Part shown: positions 36,032-44,910 of the stretch, piece after piece | Numbering within the stretch: the stretch's first letter is position 1 | How the letters are laid out: each line of letters opens with the position of its first letter | NCBI GenBank assembly: GCA_024762925.1 | Contig: JANTGM010000022.1 | Location: 1-64,000, forward strand | Direction: 5' to 3' | Length of the DNA: 64,000 bases | Source of the DNA: Kofleriaceae bacterium | Lineage (GTDB): Bacteria; Myxococcota_A; Polyangia; Haliangiales; Haliangiaceae | Notes under the pieces: model-generated | Told to the model about the DNA's origin: nothing | What the model saw: the letters and a program-made list of their open reading frames with translations, nothing else | Database searches by the model: none | Program-made: the position numbers and the translations under genes

Positions 36032-36742
36032 CTACCCCTTATTCCGAATCAAACGCGCAGGTGACCCCATAGCCGTCATATCAGCAGGAACATCACTAAT
36101 CACGACGGAACCCGCCCCAATGATTGCCCTATCGCCAATCGTAACGCCCTTGAGAATCTGCACATCACGACCAATCCAAACATAGTCCCCGATCGTAATG
36201 TCGCCAACCTCTTCAGCCGAAAGCTCATCGTGGTCCGCACGGCGGTCCCACTCCGTTGGATGCCCATCACTATCAGCAATGGTCGTGCCTCCCGCGATGT
36301 TGCAATACTCACCAATCTGCACCCGCCGATTCACGGTAAACATGCACCCATTTCCAATAAAGGTATGGCTGCCGATGATGAGTTGTGGGTTGTCAAAGAA
36401 CCGACCGCTCTTGATGCTTAGCGAGCCCGAAATTGAAACGTGATCACCAACGTGAATCTTCGTGTCACCAATAATGTAGGGAACCCGCTCAAGATAAAGA
36501 GAGTGGCCTGCGGTCTCACAGCGCGACCGAAAGAGCGGCTCGGCCCACAAGACCCCACGTGCGCGTTCGCTTGCCTCTCGAACCAAGACTTGGCCTGCAT
36601 AGGCCGCTTGTGCGACCTTTCTCACGACAGGTGTATCGGGGACGTTGAAGGTATTCACCCCTTTCGCGACCCGATAGATCATGTCGTAGACCGGGCTCTC
36701 GCGGCGACGGATTTTCAAGGCGATTGTATCTAGAAATGCCAC
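36032..36742 (-). CDS. Hexapeptide-repeat (LbH) acyltransferase
   Basis: The product has 236 residues. The second half is built of left-handed beta-helix hexapeptides ([LIV]-G-x4 units such as IGDTKIHVGDHVSI, IGSHTFIGNG, IGDYVWIGRDVQILKGVTIGDRAIIGAGSVV) with an acetyltransferase-type active-site loop GGTTIADSDGHPTE that contains the catalytic His. The N-terminal 80 residues are basic and helical. It lies 10 bp after the carrier-protein gene, so it probably moves the carrier-bound acyl or aminoacyl group to a sugar or amine acceptor rather than using acetyl-CoA, though acetyl-CoA cannot be excluded. Confidence 0.85.
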   Translation of the reverse strand: MAFLDTIALKIRRRESPVYDMIYRVAKGVNTFNVPDTPVVRKVAQAAYAGQVLVREASERARGVLWAEPLFRSRCETAGHSLYLERVPYIIGDTKIHVGDHVSISGSLSIKSGRFFDNPQLIIGSHTFIGNGCMFTVNRRVQIGEYCNIAGGTTIADSDGHPTEWDRRADHDELSAEEVGDITIGDYVWIGRDVQILKGVTIGDRAIIGAGSVVISDVPADMTAMGSPARLIRNKG

Positions 36743-36752
36743 AGAGAGCCCC

Positions 36753-36989
36753 TTATGCCACGAGCTTCGTTAGGAGCGCGACCAAATCATTGAGGTGTTC
36801 GCACTCGTTGTACTCAAGATCCGGTAGCGCAACTTCAAACTGATCCTCAATTTCAAAGAGAAGCTCTAGCGCCTTCGTCGATTCAATACCGAGATCCTTG
36901 AAGACATGTGCTGTCGGATCAAAATCGGCTGGAATGTCGTTGCCAAGCGCAACAATGATGGCCCGTAGGCGCTCTTCAATTGAATTCAT
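36753..36989 (-). CDS. Acyl/peptidyl carrier protein
   Basis: The product is 78 residues long, acidic and helical. The phosphopantetheine attachment site is Ser37 in DLGIESTKALELLFEIED; Glu replaces the usual Asp in the DSL-type motif. It lies between the adenylation gene (6 bp away) and the acyltransferase, which fits a discrete carrier loaded by the upstream enzyme. Confidence 0.92.
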   Translation of the reverse strand: MNSIEERLRAIIVALGNDIPADFDPTAHVFKDLGIESTKALELLFEIEDQFEVALPDLEYNECEHLNDLVALLTKLVA

Positions 36990-36995
36990 AGTGTC

Positions 36996-38582
36996 TTACC
37001 TGCTGAGCTCTTGAACCAAGGCCTTCTTGTTGATCTTACCACTGCTGGTCTGTGGCAGAGCATCGCGAAACTCCACGACGTCGGGAACCATGTAAGCAGG
37101 CAGGCGCTCCTTGCAGGCCGCTTTGATTTCCTTCTCGCCAATTTCTGATTCGGACTTGCGAACCACAACCGCGACGAGCTTGTTCTCGATGAGCTCATCG
37201 GGGATGGCGATGACGGCAAACGACTCCAAATCTTCAACTAGCATCGATAGCGCCAAGTCGATTTCGTTGAGCTCGATGCGGTAGCCGCGACTCTTGACCA
37301 TATCGTCATTGCGCCCAAGAAAGTGAAAAACTCCCGATTCGTCTTGGCGAGCAACATCACCCGTGTAATACACCGTCTCATTTAGATGTGGCTGCAGCGG
37401 GAAGTTCTTGAAGGCCGACGTTGTTTTTTCCTCGTTCCCAAAGTAGCCCAGTGCGATGTGAGATCCTCGCAGAATGAGTTCGCCCTCTTCTCCACGTGGT
37501 GCCTCCTTGCCGTCGGCAGTAACGACATAGGCCTCGGTGTTCTCAAACGGAATGCCGATCGGTAGAGGCTTGTCAACTTCGATAGAATCCGCGTTATCAA
37601 TGCGGTGGTACAGACAATAGATTGTTGCCTCGGTTGGTCCGTAGAGGTTGTAGAGGGTGGCATTGGGCAAGTGCTCGTGCAGCGACTTCATGAAAACCGG
37701 CGGGCACACAGCTGCGCCAGAAATAATCGTGCGCAGCGAGCTCAAGTCATAGCGCCCAAAGACGCGCGGGTTGTTGACCATTGTGCCGATGACGGTGGGC
37801 ACGGTTGCCATGAATGTTGCCTTGTGGCGTTGAGCTGCGTCGAGCACCGTGGTGATACGGGTTTGATTTTCGATGAGAATGATCTGTGCGCCACTCGCAG
37901 CCATTCCAAAGATTTCCATCCCCGAGATGTCGAACGTAAACGGCGCCACGTTGACCATAATGTCGTCTGGCCCCAACCCCAGCTCTGCCAGGCACCATTC
38001 CACGTAGGTAAGAATATTTCTATTCGACAGCATGACGCCCTTTGGCTTTCCGGTGGAACCAGAGGTGTACATAATATAGGCGAGGTCGGTATCCACGGGG
38101 CGATGCGCCGGGCTTGGATTATCAGAATACCTCTCAACACTGGAAAACCGATGGATCGCCACATTGTCATTTGCGTATTCGCCTTCATCGCTCCAAGCCA
38201 CGACATTCTTCAGGCAAGCCGGTTTTTCCTCTGCGGCGAGAATTCGCTCTATGTTGGCGGGATCAGCGAAGACGGTTCGAATCTGGCAGTCCTCAACAAT
38301 CTGAAAGGTGCGCTCAATCGGGAAGGTCTTGTCGATTGGCACATAGCAGGCCCCAGCCCGCAGCGTGCCAAACTGGGTGCACACAAACGCCTCGCTCTTT
38401 GGTCCCACCAGGCCAATGCGCTCCCCCTTCATGGTGCCGAGTTCAATGAGAAAACTCGCGATCTTCTTGTGGAGCGTGTCGGCCTGGGCAAACGTCATCT
38501 CGCGGTCGTCGACACGGATTGCAATGCGCTCTCCCTGCTCTTGGGCGCGCTGACTCAGCTGGTCAAAGATTAGATTGTGCAT
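36996..38582 (-). CDS. AMP-forming amino acid adenylation enzyme (stand-alone, DltA-like)
   Basis: The product has 528 residues from ATG 38582. ANL-superfamily core motifs are present: A3 YIMYTSGSTGKPKGVMLSN, A4 FTFDISGMEIF with the Asp that usually grips an amino group, A5 NLYGPTEATIYC, A7 YYTGDVAR, A8 GRNDDMVKSRGYRIELNEID and the C-terminal lysine motif SGKINKK. It has no fused condensation or carrier domain; the discrete carrier protein gene follows at once. This looks like loading of one amino acid (or acid) onto a carrier. The substrate cannot be read reliably by eye. Confidence 0.9.
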   Translation of the reverse strand: MHNLIFDQLSQRAQEQGERIAIRVDDREMTFAQADTLHKKIASFLIELGTMKGERIGLVGPKSEAFVCTQFGTLRAGACYVPIDKTFPIERTFQIVEDCQIRTVFADPANIERILAAEEKPACLKNVVAWSDEGEYANDNVAIHRFSSVERYSDNPSPAHRPVDTDLAYIMYTSGSTGKPKGVMLSNRNILTYVEWCLAELGLGPDDIMVNVAPFTFDISGMEIFGMAASGAQIILIENQTRITTVLDAAQRHKATFMATVPTVIGTMVNNPRVFGRYDLSSLRTIISGAAVCPPVFMKSLHEHLPNATLYNLYGPTEATIYCLYHRIDNADSIEVDKPLPIGIPFENTEAYVVTADGKEAPRGEEGELILRGSHIALGYFGNEEKTTSAFKNFPLQPHLNETVYYTGDVARQDESGVFHFLGRNDDMVKSRGYRIELNEIDLALSMLVEDLESFAVIAIPDELIENKLVAVVVRKSESEIGEKEIKAACKERLPAYMVPDVVEFRDALPQTSSGKINKKALVQELSR

Positions 38583-38736
38583 GGCTCGGCCGAGAGCATA
38601 ACAAAGGGCTCCACAGGCCCAATGACTTGGCTCAGTGAAGATTCGTGTATGCGATGCTACATTGGAGCCAAGGCAACCCAAGCTGCCTTCATAGAGTCAT
38701 AATCGCGAGCCAGGTTGCGCTCAGGAACACAGCTCG
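38583..38736. promoter_or_regulatory. Divergent promoter region
   Basis: These 154 bp separate the adenylation operon (minus) from the proline-rich protein (plus). On the plus strand CATAAT lies at about 38694-38699, and AGGAA (38723-38727) precedes TTG 38737 by 9 nt. On the minus strand TGT-TATGCT lies 12 nt before ATG 38582. Confidence 0.35.
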
Positions 38737-39792
38737 TTGGACAGAACACTCGTCAAAGCCGTGGGAGTTGCCGCGCTGCTCCACCTCCTGATGGGTGCGG
38801 CCGCATCGCAGCTACTCAACGAGAAGCTGCTACAAACCACCCTGCAAACTGCTGCGCCAGAGCCGCTCGCGCCCATTGCTATCGAGTTTCTGCCACCACC
38901 AAGCGAAGCGGATCCGCCTTCCGTCAAAACCGTGGCCACATCGGCCGAGGTTGCCTCAGCCAGTCAGATTGCACCAACCCGACGAACTCGGATGCGAAGA
39001 CGAACACGTCTGGGCGAAGACAGCCGGCCCCGAACGAGCAGTCCTGTGGAGCCTGGTCCAAGCGTGGAGGCGCACCCCATTCCAAAAGCAGGGAACGGCT
39101 CGCTATCGATGCGTTCAAGCTCTCACGCCGACGATGGCATGGGCGCACCACTCGATCTGCGTATCGCACGTTCACAACGACCAATAGCGAGCGCCAGGCC
39201 CGGTCATGAGCGACCCGACCTCGTTGCTGGCGTTCCCCAAAGAGAACGATCCTCGGCTTGGCGCCCATCGGGTGGCGGGACCATGCGAGCCACAGGCCAG
39301 CCCTTCGATGCCAAGATCCACGAGGATGGCACGATCGAATTTCGCGACAAGCCAAACGTCAAGGTTTATGGGCTAACCGGGAGCTTCGATGTGACCGATG
39401 CTGTAATGGCATCACTTGGAGAGAGTCTCTACCCCCACCGCAAGATGAAGCTCATGGACGAGAGCCGAGAGGTGCGGTCACAGATGGCCAAAACGAGCAA
39501 GGCGCAGAATCTCCGCCAAGCACCCAAGCACTACCAGAAGCACTTGCGGCGCGTATGGAGCCACCCTGGCCTCTCCATTGCTGAGAGACGCAGAGCGCTC
39601 TTTCTGCTCTGGGATGAGTGTGCTGAGACGGGCGGAGACACGGTTGTCGCGAGTGCCAGGGCCATACGCACGATGACGCTCGCTTTCATTCGCAGGACGA
39701 TTCCAAAGGGAAGTGAACACGCCTACACCAGCAGCGAGCTTCGAGAATTCAATCGGACACGTCGGTCCTCAGCGCGCTTCACCCCCTACTAA
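38737..39792 (+). CDS. Membrane-anchored proline/arginine-rich protein, TonB-like N-terminus
   Basis: The product has 351 residues from TTG 38737, supported by AGGAA 9 nt upstream. The N-terminus has one membrane anchor (VAALLHLLMGAAAS) then PIAIEFLPPPSEADPP, the layout of TonB-type or signal-anchored proteins. A low-complexity Arg/Ser/Pro region (about 60-160) follows. The C-terminal half (about 190-345) is a folded, basic, helical domain with LIWSHP-like helices that I do not recognise. An ATG at 38791 would remove the anchor. The function is unknown; it is probably a myxobacterial-specific protein. Confidence 0.7.
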   Translation: MDRTLVKAVGVAALLHLLMGAAASQLLNEKLLQTTLQTAAPEPLAPIAIEFLPPPSEADPPSVKTVATSAEVASASQIAPTRRTRMRRRTRLGEDSRPRTSSPVEPGPSVEAHPIPKAGNGSLSMRSSSHADDGMGAPLDLRIARSQRPIASARPGHERPDLVAGVPQRERSSAWRPSGGGTMRATGQPFDAKIHEDGTIEFRDKPNVKVYGLTGSFDVTDAVMASLGESLYPHRKMKLMDESREVRSQMAKTSKAQNLRQAPKHYQKHLRRVWSHPGLSIAERRRALFLLWDECAETGGDTVVASARAIRTMTLAFIRRTIPKGSEHAYTSSELREFNRTRRSSARFTPY

Positions 39793-39797
39793 GAGTT

Positions 39798-41384
39798 TTA
39801 CGTACTTCTGGGGTCGGGATGTTTGCGCTCGTCAGTTGGGGCTGATGATTCCGCTCGCTCACGTTTCCAAGGCCGCTCTTGATTGGGGCCCATGATCTGC
39901 GTTGGCGCTTCGGGGCGCATGGCTGCCTCAAGAGCAACTTCCAGCTCAGAAGCACTCTGAAATCGCTTGTTCGGATCCTTTTCGAGACAGTGCATCACCA
40001 CGTCTTCCAGCCTTGCGTGCACAGGCTGGGAGATTCGAATCGAGGGGCGCTTTGGAGTCTCCTTGCGATGTGCTCGCATGACTTTAGAGATTTCGTGCTC
40101 ACCGTACGGAGATTGTGCGCAGAGCAGAAAGTAGAGAATCGCTCCGAGTCCGTAAATGTCTGAGCGAACGTCGGCATCCTCGCCCAGCATCACTTCCGGT
40201 GATACCCACTGCGGCGTGCCTACGGCCCATCCTACTTGGGTAAGGCCCTCTTGGCTTTCGGTTCGCGTATCCATGAGCTTGGCCAAGCCGAAGTCGAGAA
40301 TCTTGATGAATTCGCCCTGCCCAACAATGTTGGTGAGAAAGAGATTTTCGGGCTTGAGGTCCCGGTGGATGATGCCACGACTGTGGGCCTCGCTCAGCGC
40401 GCGACAGGCTTGGCCGATGAGCAGTGCTGCCCGAGCAGGGGGGAATGGACCGCGCCTACTCACTTCGGCATGCAGGTCGCTTCCCTGCAGAAGTTCCATC
40501 GCGTAGTACCAGAGCCCATCATTGGTGACGCCGTAGTCGAAGACCCGCACTGTATTGGGGTGCACAAGCTCACTGGTTGCTCTCACCTCGCGCTCAAACC
40601 GCGCGATCGCTCGAGGGTCGCCCACGTTTTCTGGTCGTAGAATCTTGACGGCAACATCGCGTCGGAGCGCGTTGTGATGAGCGAGCCAGATTTCGCCCAT
40701 ACCACCTGCGCCGATGCGTTTCTTGAGTTTGTATCGCCCTAATGCACGGGACTGATAGAGCTGCCGTCGCAGGGTCCAGACGAGGTGACTGCCCGCGACA
40801 GCAATAGCACCGGTCGCAGTAATGAAGATCAGATTGAGCAAGAAGGCGGCGACAACCTGAGAGTCGGCAAACTGAGCAGCGATCTCGGGTTTGAACATCG
40901 CCATTCCAATGAGCGTTATCGGAAAGCTAAGCACCACCATACCAACGGGCAAAATGCCTCGCTTCCAGTGGTCGGTAAAGACGAAACCTCGGGCAGCGAT
41001 CACGAGAACCACACCCACCGAAACCGGGCTGGCAATTCCCCCAAGCTCCGAGCTCGAAACCGCGATCAGAATCGTCAAGAAGGAAGACACCGAAGCATCG
41101 ACAATGCGCATCTTGCGGCTCGACGGGTCTTTGCGCCCGAAGGTCTGCATCACTGCGATGAGGAGCGCGAGAAGACCGAGGCCTCGCAAGGCAAGGCAAA
41201 ACCAAAGTCGGCCTGGTGTCACGAATTGGATCATGTACCAGTCAACGAGGCCAAAGAACGGCCATGCCAGAACAGCGATCGTGGCAGCTCGTCGGAAGCG
41301 ACGGAGTTGGTCTTGATGCTCCTCGGTGCGCTTGCCGTCGGTCTTAAACTCCGCCCCTTGCTGAACCTCTGTTGACCGCCCCAA
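39798..41384 (-). CDS. Multi-pass membrane Ser/Thr protein kinase
   Basis: The product has 528 residues from TTG 41384, which follows a strong GGAGGGG. About six membrane helices occupy residues 35-205, so the sensor part is in the membrane. The kinase domain (about 218-490) has glycine loop IGAGGMGEIWLA, Lys247, catalytic HRDLKPEN (340-347), DFG (364-366) and SPE in place of APE. Placing the membrane domain at the N-terminus is unusual among bacterial Hanks-type kinases, which normally have a cytosolic N-terminal kinase domain. It ends 6 bp from the convergent 38737-39792 gene. Confidence 0.92.
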   Translation of the reverse strand: MGRSTEVQQGAEFKTDGKRTEEHQDQLRRFRRAATIAVLAWPFFGLVDWYMIQFVTPGRLWFCLALRGLGLLALLIAVMQTFGRKDPSSRKMRIVDASVSSFLTILIAVSSSELGGIASPVSVGVVLVIAARGFVFTDHWKRGILPVGMVVLSFPITLIGMAMFKPEIAAQFADSQVVAAFLLNLIFITATGAIAVAGSHLVWTLRRQLYQSRALGRYKLKKRIGAGGMGEIWLAHHNALRRDVAVKILRPENVGDPRAIARFEREVRATSELVHPNTVRVFDYGVTNDGLWYYAMELLQGSDLHAEVSRRGPFPPARAALLIGQACRALSEAHSRGIIHRDLKPENLFLTNIVGQGEFIKILDFGLAKLMDTRTESQEGLTQVGWAVGTPQWVSPEVMLGEDADVRSDIYGLGAILYFLLCAQSPYGEHEISKVMRAHRKETPKRPSIRISQPVHARLEDVVMHCLEKDPNKRFQSASELEVALEAAMRPEAPTQIMGPNQERPWKRERAESSAPTDERKHPDPRST

Positions 41385-41411
41385 TGCCCCTCCAGTGATC
41401 GATTCGCAGCG

Positions 41412-42122
41412 TTAGAAGCGCTGGGTCCAATCGATGTCGACCAGCTCAGGATTCGGCCGCTGCAGCAAGTATCCCTGTCCAAAGTGCACGCCTGCATCAA
41501 TGACTGCCGCGAGCTCTTCTTCGGTTTCGATTCCCTCAGCAACAACGCGTGCGTCCAGCTGCGTGCACAGCTCTACCAGTGCTGCAACCAAGCGGTGCAG
41601 ACGTGATTCGTTGCGCAGGTTGGCAACCAATTCGCGATCGAGCTTCACAACCTCAGGTTCGAGGTCAACGATGTACTTGAGGTTTGAGTAGCCGGCTCCA
41701 AGATCATCGACCGCAATCTTTGCTCCACGTGCTCGCATCTCAGCAAGCACCGAGTGGCAGTGCTCGTAGTGGGAGAGAGGCACCGACTCCGTGATCTCAA
41801 GATAGATGTCGCGCCCATGTGTGGTCACCGAATCATCGGGGCGGATCAGCCACGGCTCACTAAACTCATCAGGATGAACGTTGAGGAAGAGCCTATGTGT
41901 GGGGCAGCCATCAACAGCGAGTCGTCGCAAATACCGACCGAGTTTGCCCATGGCGCGCTGTTCGACAGCGGCCTCAATGAGCACGAAAGGATTTGGGAAC
42001 TCTTCGGCGTGACTGCGCACCAAGGCCTCATAGGCGAAGACCTCTTTTCGATTTAGATCGACAACAGGCTGGTACGCAATGAACAGCTCGTCAGCATCAA
42101 TGACCTCTTCTACGGTTCTCAT
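41412..42122 (-). CDS. EAL-domain cyclic-di-GMP phosphodiesterase
   Basis: This 236-residue protein is a single EAL domain. Catalytic and metal residues are present: EALVR (Glu32), FLNVHP Asn, YLEITES Glu, IAVDDLGAGYSNL with its double Asp, VKLDR Lys, VAEGIET Glu and FGQGYLL. It should hydrolyse c-di-GMP to pGpG. There is no visible sensor domain. The stop is 28 bp from the membrane kinase start on the same strand, so they may form a unit that links kinase signalling and c-di-GMP. Confidence 0.95.
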   Translation of the reverse strand: MRTVEEVIDADELFIAYQPVVDLNRKEVFAYEALVRSHAEEFPNPFVLIEAAVEQRAMGKLGRYLRRLAVDGCPTHRLFLNVHPDEFSEPWLIRPDDSVTTHGRDIYLEITESVPLSHYEHCHSVLAEMRARGAKIAVDDLGAGYSNLKYIVDLEPEVVKLDRELVANLRNESRLHRLVAALVELCTQLDARVVAEGIETEEELAAVIDAGVHFGQGYLLQRPNPELVDIDWTQRF

Positions 42123-42246
42123 CGAAGTGTCCCGCCCTGGTACAGCATTGCAGTTAGTGTACGCGGATTTGCCTTGTGTGTGGGGCCAAGTCCCCGACTT
42201 CTGGGTCGTCTGCCAGAAATCGCTGCTCCAGGAAATCGGGAAAGCC

Positions 42247-42255
42247 TGCTACAAT
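42247..42255 (+). promoter_or_regulatory. Extended -10 promoter, leaderless start
   Basis: TGC plus TACAAT (hexamer 42250-42255) is 7 nt before ATG 42263. The hexamer and spacing are identical to those at 6400-6408. No Shine-Dalgarno is present. Confidence 0.5.
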
Positions 42256-42262
42256 CTGGCCC

Positions 42263-43609
42263 ATGGCAAGGTGGCTGACCTATGCGCGCAGGGCCTCTGT
42301 CGCGACTATGATTTCGCTCGGTGGGTGCACATTCAATACATCGACCAACGCCGATCTTTCGATCATCGATGGCGGCCCCTCAATTGGCACGCGCCCAGAT
42401 GCCATTGCACCTGAAGACTGTCCTGCCGACATCCACATTGTTGTGAGTGTGGATGGAGTCGATGCCCCACCAGTTGCCAACGCCCCATATGTCCACACCA
42501 TCATTGGTGACACGGTGGAGCTAAGCGCGATCGGAACCTGCACCAAATCAGGCGAAATCCAATATCAGTGGAGCATTGAACCGTCCACGGGCCAAGTTGA
42601 GGGCACGGCCCTTCCCGACTTGGCAAGTGAGACCATACGTGTGTACTCAGTTCGGGCGGACATGTACACCGTGACTCTGGAGATTAGCGACGGGAGTCGA
42701 ACCGAGAGCCTGCAGTTTTATGGTTTTGATGCCCATGGATTCGCACAACTCGACTCGTATCCCGGCAACAAGATTCTTGATCTCAGCGCTGGCGCAGACT
42801 TCCTGTGGGTTGGTGCTGACAATGGGGGGTATCGGGGAAGCCTTGCCACACCAACCGAACCATTTGTCTCCGTAGACACCCAGTATTTCGGAGACCAGGA
42901 CGACCTCCCTTCAAAACTGCATGTTCACGAAACGAATGATGGTTCCCAGGTTTGGTTTGGCTCTGAAGATGCTGATGGGACAGCATACAGGCTTACCCTG
43001 GCCGATGAACAAACCGCTTCCTTTCCAACCTTGGGCGGTGCAAAGACTCGTGAAATCGATGACGCCGAAACCGGCATTCGCATTGCCACAGACAAGGGCG
43101 TGGCGATTGCACCAGACTCTCAGAACTTTACTGAAGAGCGCAATAATGATGCGTCAGCGCTGTCCTTCGGCGCCACTGGCTCTTGGGCAGGTAAGGAACG
43201 GCTCTACCGATTGCCAGATGGCGATGAGTTCGACCTCTTCGGCGGTGATGATAAGCTCCAAGCTCTCGACGATGACGGCACATTGCTTTGGATTGGTAGC
43301 GACTCCGATGGTGTCGTGACCTTTGCGAACCAGCAAATTCAGGCAAGTTACAAAGACAACAACAGCAACATCCCGTCGAACGATGTGGAGAGCATCTCCA
43401 TCGATTCGTCGCGGGACGTCTGGGTCGGTACGTCAAAAGGCGTGGGTCGCTTCAAACGCGATCGCCAGGTTTGGGTCACCATTGCTGGCGAAGGCACAGG
43501 CCTAAGTGGCACCGTAGACATCGATGCCATTGATGTTGATGAGGTGGGCGGGCGTCGCGCCATATACGCAGGTGGCCCCGATGGGCTGTTCATCATGACG
43601 GCTCCCTAG
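42263..43609 (+). CDS. Lipoprotein with PKD-like domain and two-component-regulator-type propeller
   Basis: The product has 448 residues from ATG 42263, where a basic N-terminus and the lipobox MISLGGC appear. A PKD/Ig-like domain (about 60-150) with VEL, QYQWSIEP and YTVTLEISDG follows. The rest has repeats with signatures like FLWVGADNGG, QVWFGSEDADG, LLWIGSDSDGV and DVWVGTSKGVG, which resemble the propeller blades of large sensor proteins. It is probably surface-exposed and binds polysaccharide or protein; this is inference. Confidence 0.8.
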   Translation: MARWLTYARRASVATMISLGGCTFNTSTNADLSIIDGGPSIGTRPDAIAPEDCPADIHIVVSVDGVDAPPVANAPYVHTIIGDTVELSAIGTCTKSGEIQYQWSIEPSTGQVEGTALPDLASETIRVYSVRADMYTVTLEISDGSRTESLQFYGFDAHGFAQLDSYPGNKILDLSAGADFLWVGADNGGYRGSLATPTEPFVSVDTQYFGDQDDLPSKLHVHETNDGSQVWFGSEDADGTAYRLTLADEQTASFPTLGGAKTREIDDAETGIRIATDKGVAIAPDSQNFTEERNNDASALSFGATGSWAGKERLYRLPDGDEFDLFGGDDKLQALDDDGTLLWIGSDSDGVVTFANQQIQASYKDNNSNIPSNDVESISIDSSRDVWVGTSKGVGRFKRDRQVWVTIAGEGTGLSGTVDIDAIDVDEVGGRRAIYAGGPDGLFIMTAP

Positions 43610-43629
43610 CGAGCTCTGCGTGCTGGCCC

Positions 43630-44901
43630 ATGTCCATTCTGCAATACCTTGCGAACTACGCCGAACCCGAGTCTGCTTGCGCCCCCCCGACCGACCGGCA
43701 ATACACCGATGTGGTAGTCGTTCCTGCGTTCGACGAAACGCCCTCATTTCTCGATGGCTTGCTTCCCGTAGGCTCCCCCACAACGCTGTGGATCGTGGTT
43801 GCCAATTGCAGCGTGGATCGCACAGACGGGGAGAAACAGCGCACGCGATACCTTGCCAAAGCCTTGGCTCAGGGGGGTGAGGCGCTCTCCGATGGAATGG
43901 CTCTGAGTCACTCGACCCATGGCGACATACTCGTCATCGACCGCTGCACAGAGGGACGAGAGTTGCCCTCCAGGCAGGGCGTCGGGCTGGCGCGCAAGAT
44001 TGGCTGCGATGTGGCTCTTGCTTGGCAGCGACAGGACGTCATTGTCACCTCTTGGTTGCACTGTACTGACGCCGATGTGACCCTGCCCCCTGGGTACTTC
44101 AAGGCAGCTCACGAGTTCGACAAAGAGACTGATGTGGTAGCTCTTTGCTACCCGTTCTGGCACCAAACTGAGTCCGCATCACAGGCTGGGCGCGCCCTGG
44201 AACTCTACGAAATGTCCCTACGCTACTACGTCTTGGGATTGCGCTGGGCGGGTTCCCAATACGCCTTCCACAGCATTGGCAGCACCATGGCTGTGCGATT
44301 TCGCGGCTACCTGCAGGTTCGAGGCATGCCCAAGCGTGAAGCAGGCGAAGACTTTTATCTGCTTGGCAAGATCGCAAAACTCGGAGTCGTCCGCACCCCT
44401 GAGTGTGAACCTCTGCACATCACACAGCGCGATTCTCAGCGAACGCCGTTTGGTACCGGCCCCGCCACAAGTGCAATCCAAGCGGATATGCGCGATGGCA
44501 AGGAGTTCACCGTCTACAACCCTAGGAGTTTTGCGTTGGTCCGTGAGTGGCTCGAGGTACTCGATGAGTACGCCAAGACGTGCGACTTGACGCTACTCGA
44601 CCGATTGAGTCACGAGACACTTAAGCAGTCGCTCCCGCTCGACACAGAAAAACACTTACGAGCGACAGCCCAGCAGTGCAAGACGCAACGGGCACGGGCA
44701 CAACGGCTGCATTCCTGGTTTGACGCGTTTCGAACCCTAAAACTCATACACGCTCTACGTGATCATGGGCTTGCGGACGTACCCTGGCCTGACGCTGTCG
44801 ACTCTGCTCCATTCATCCCTGAACCGCAAGAGGGTGAGAAACTTCGGGAGTGCCTCGCTCGAACAGAGTCGCACCAGGCGTTGCACAGCCGAAGACTGTA
44901 A
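43630..44901 (+). CDS. Family 2-like glycosyltransferase
   Basis: The product has 423 residues. The N-terminal domain has a GT-A start (DVVVVPAFDE), a segment with TRYLAKALAQGGE, and a DxD-type motif HCTDADVTLPPGYF (about 139-152) that binds metal and nucleotide sugar. A second half (about 230-423) with EAGEDFYLLGKI and C-terminal helices completes it. The acceptor and sugar are unknown. It starts 20 bp after the lipoprotein gene on the same strand. Confidence 0.8.
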   Translation: MSILQYLANYAEPESACAPPTDRQYTDVVVVPAFDETPSFLDGLLPVGSPTTLWIVVANCSVDRTDGEKQRTRYLAKALAQGGEALSDGMALSHSTHGDILVIDRCTEGRELPSRQGVGLARKIGCDVALAWQRQDVIVTSWLHCTDADVTLPPGYFKAAHEFDKETDVVALCYPFWHQTESASQAGRALELYEMSLRYYVLGLRWAGSQYAFHSIGSTMAVRFRGYLQVRGMPKREAGEDFYLLGKIAKLGVVRTPECEPLHITQRDSQRTPFGTGPATSAIQADMRDGKEFTVYNPRSFALVREWLEVLDEYAKTCDLTLLDRLSHETLKQSLPLDTEKHLRATAQQCKTQRARAQRLHSWFDAFRTLKLIHALRDHGLADVPWPDAVDSAPFIPEPQEGEKLRECLARTESHQALHSRRL

Positions 44902-44910
44902 GAATTCCTC

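Noticed and set aside
37605-38573. 322-aa plus frame opposite the adenylation gene
   Set aside because: Shadow of an enzyme with all ANL core motifs on the minus strand.
36032-38582. Ordinary NRPS cluster
   Set aside because: There is no condensation or thioesterase domain; the genes are discrete single-domain proteins with a hexapeptide acyltransferase instead.
40785-41375. 196-aa plus frame opposite the kinase membrane domain
   Set aside because: His/Arg/Asn-rich shadow of a real, motif-complete kinase on the other strand.
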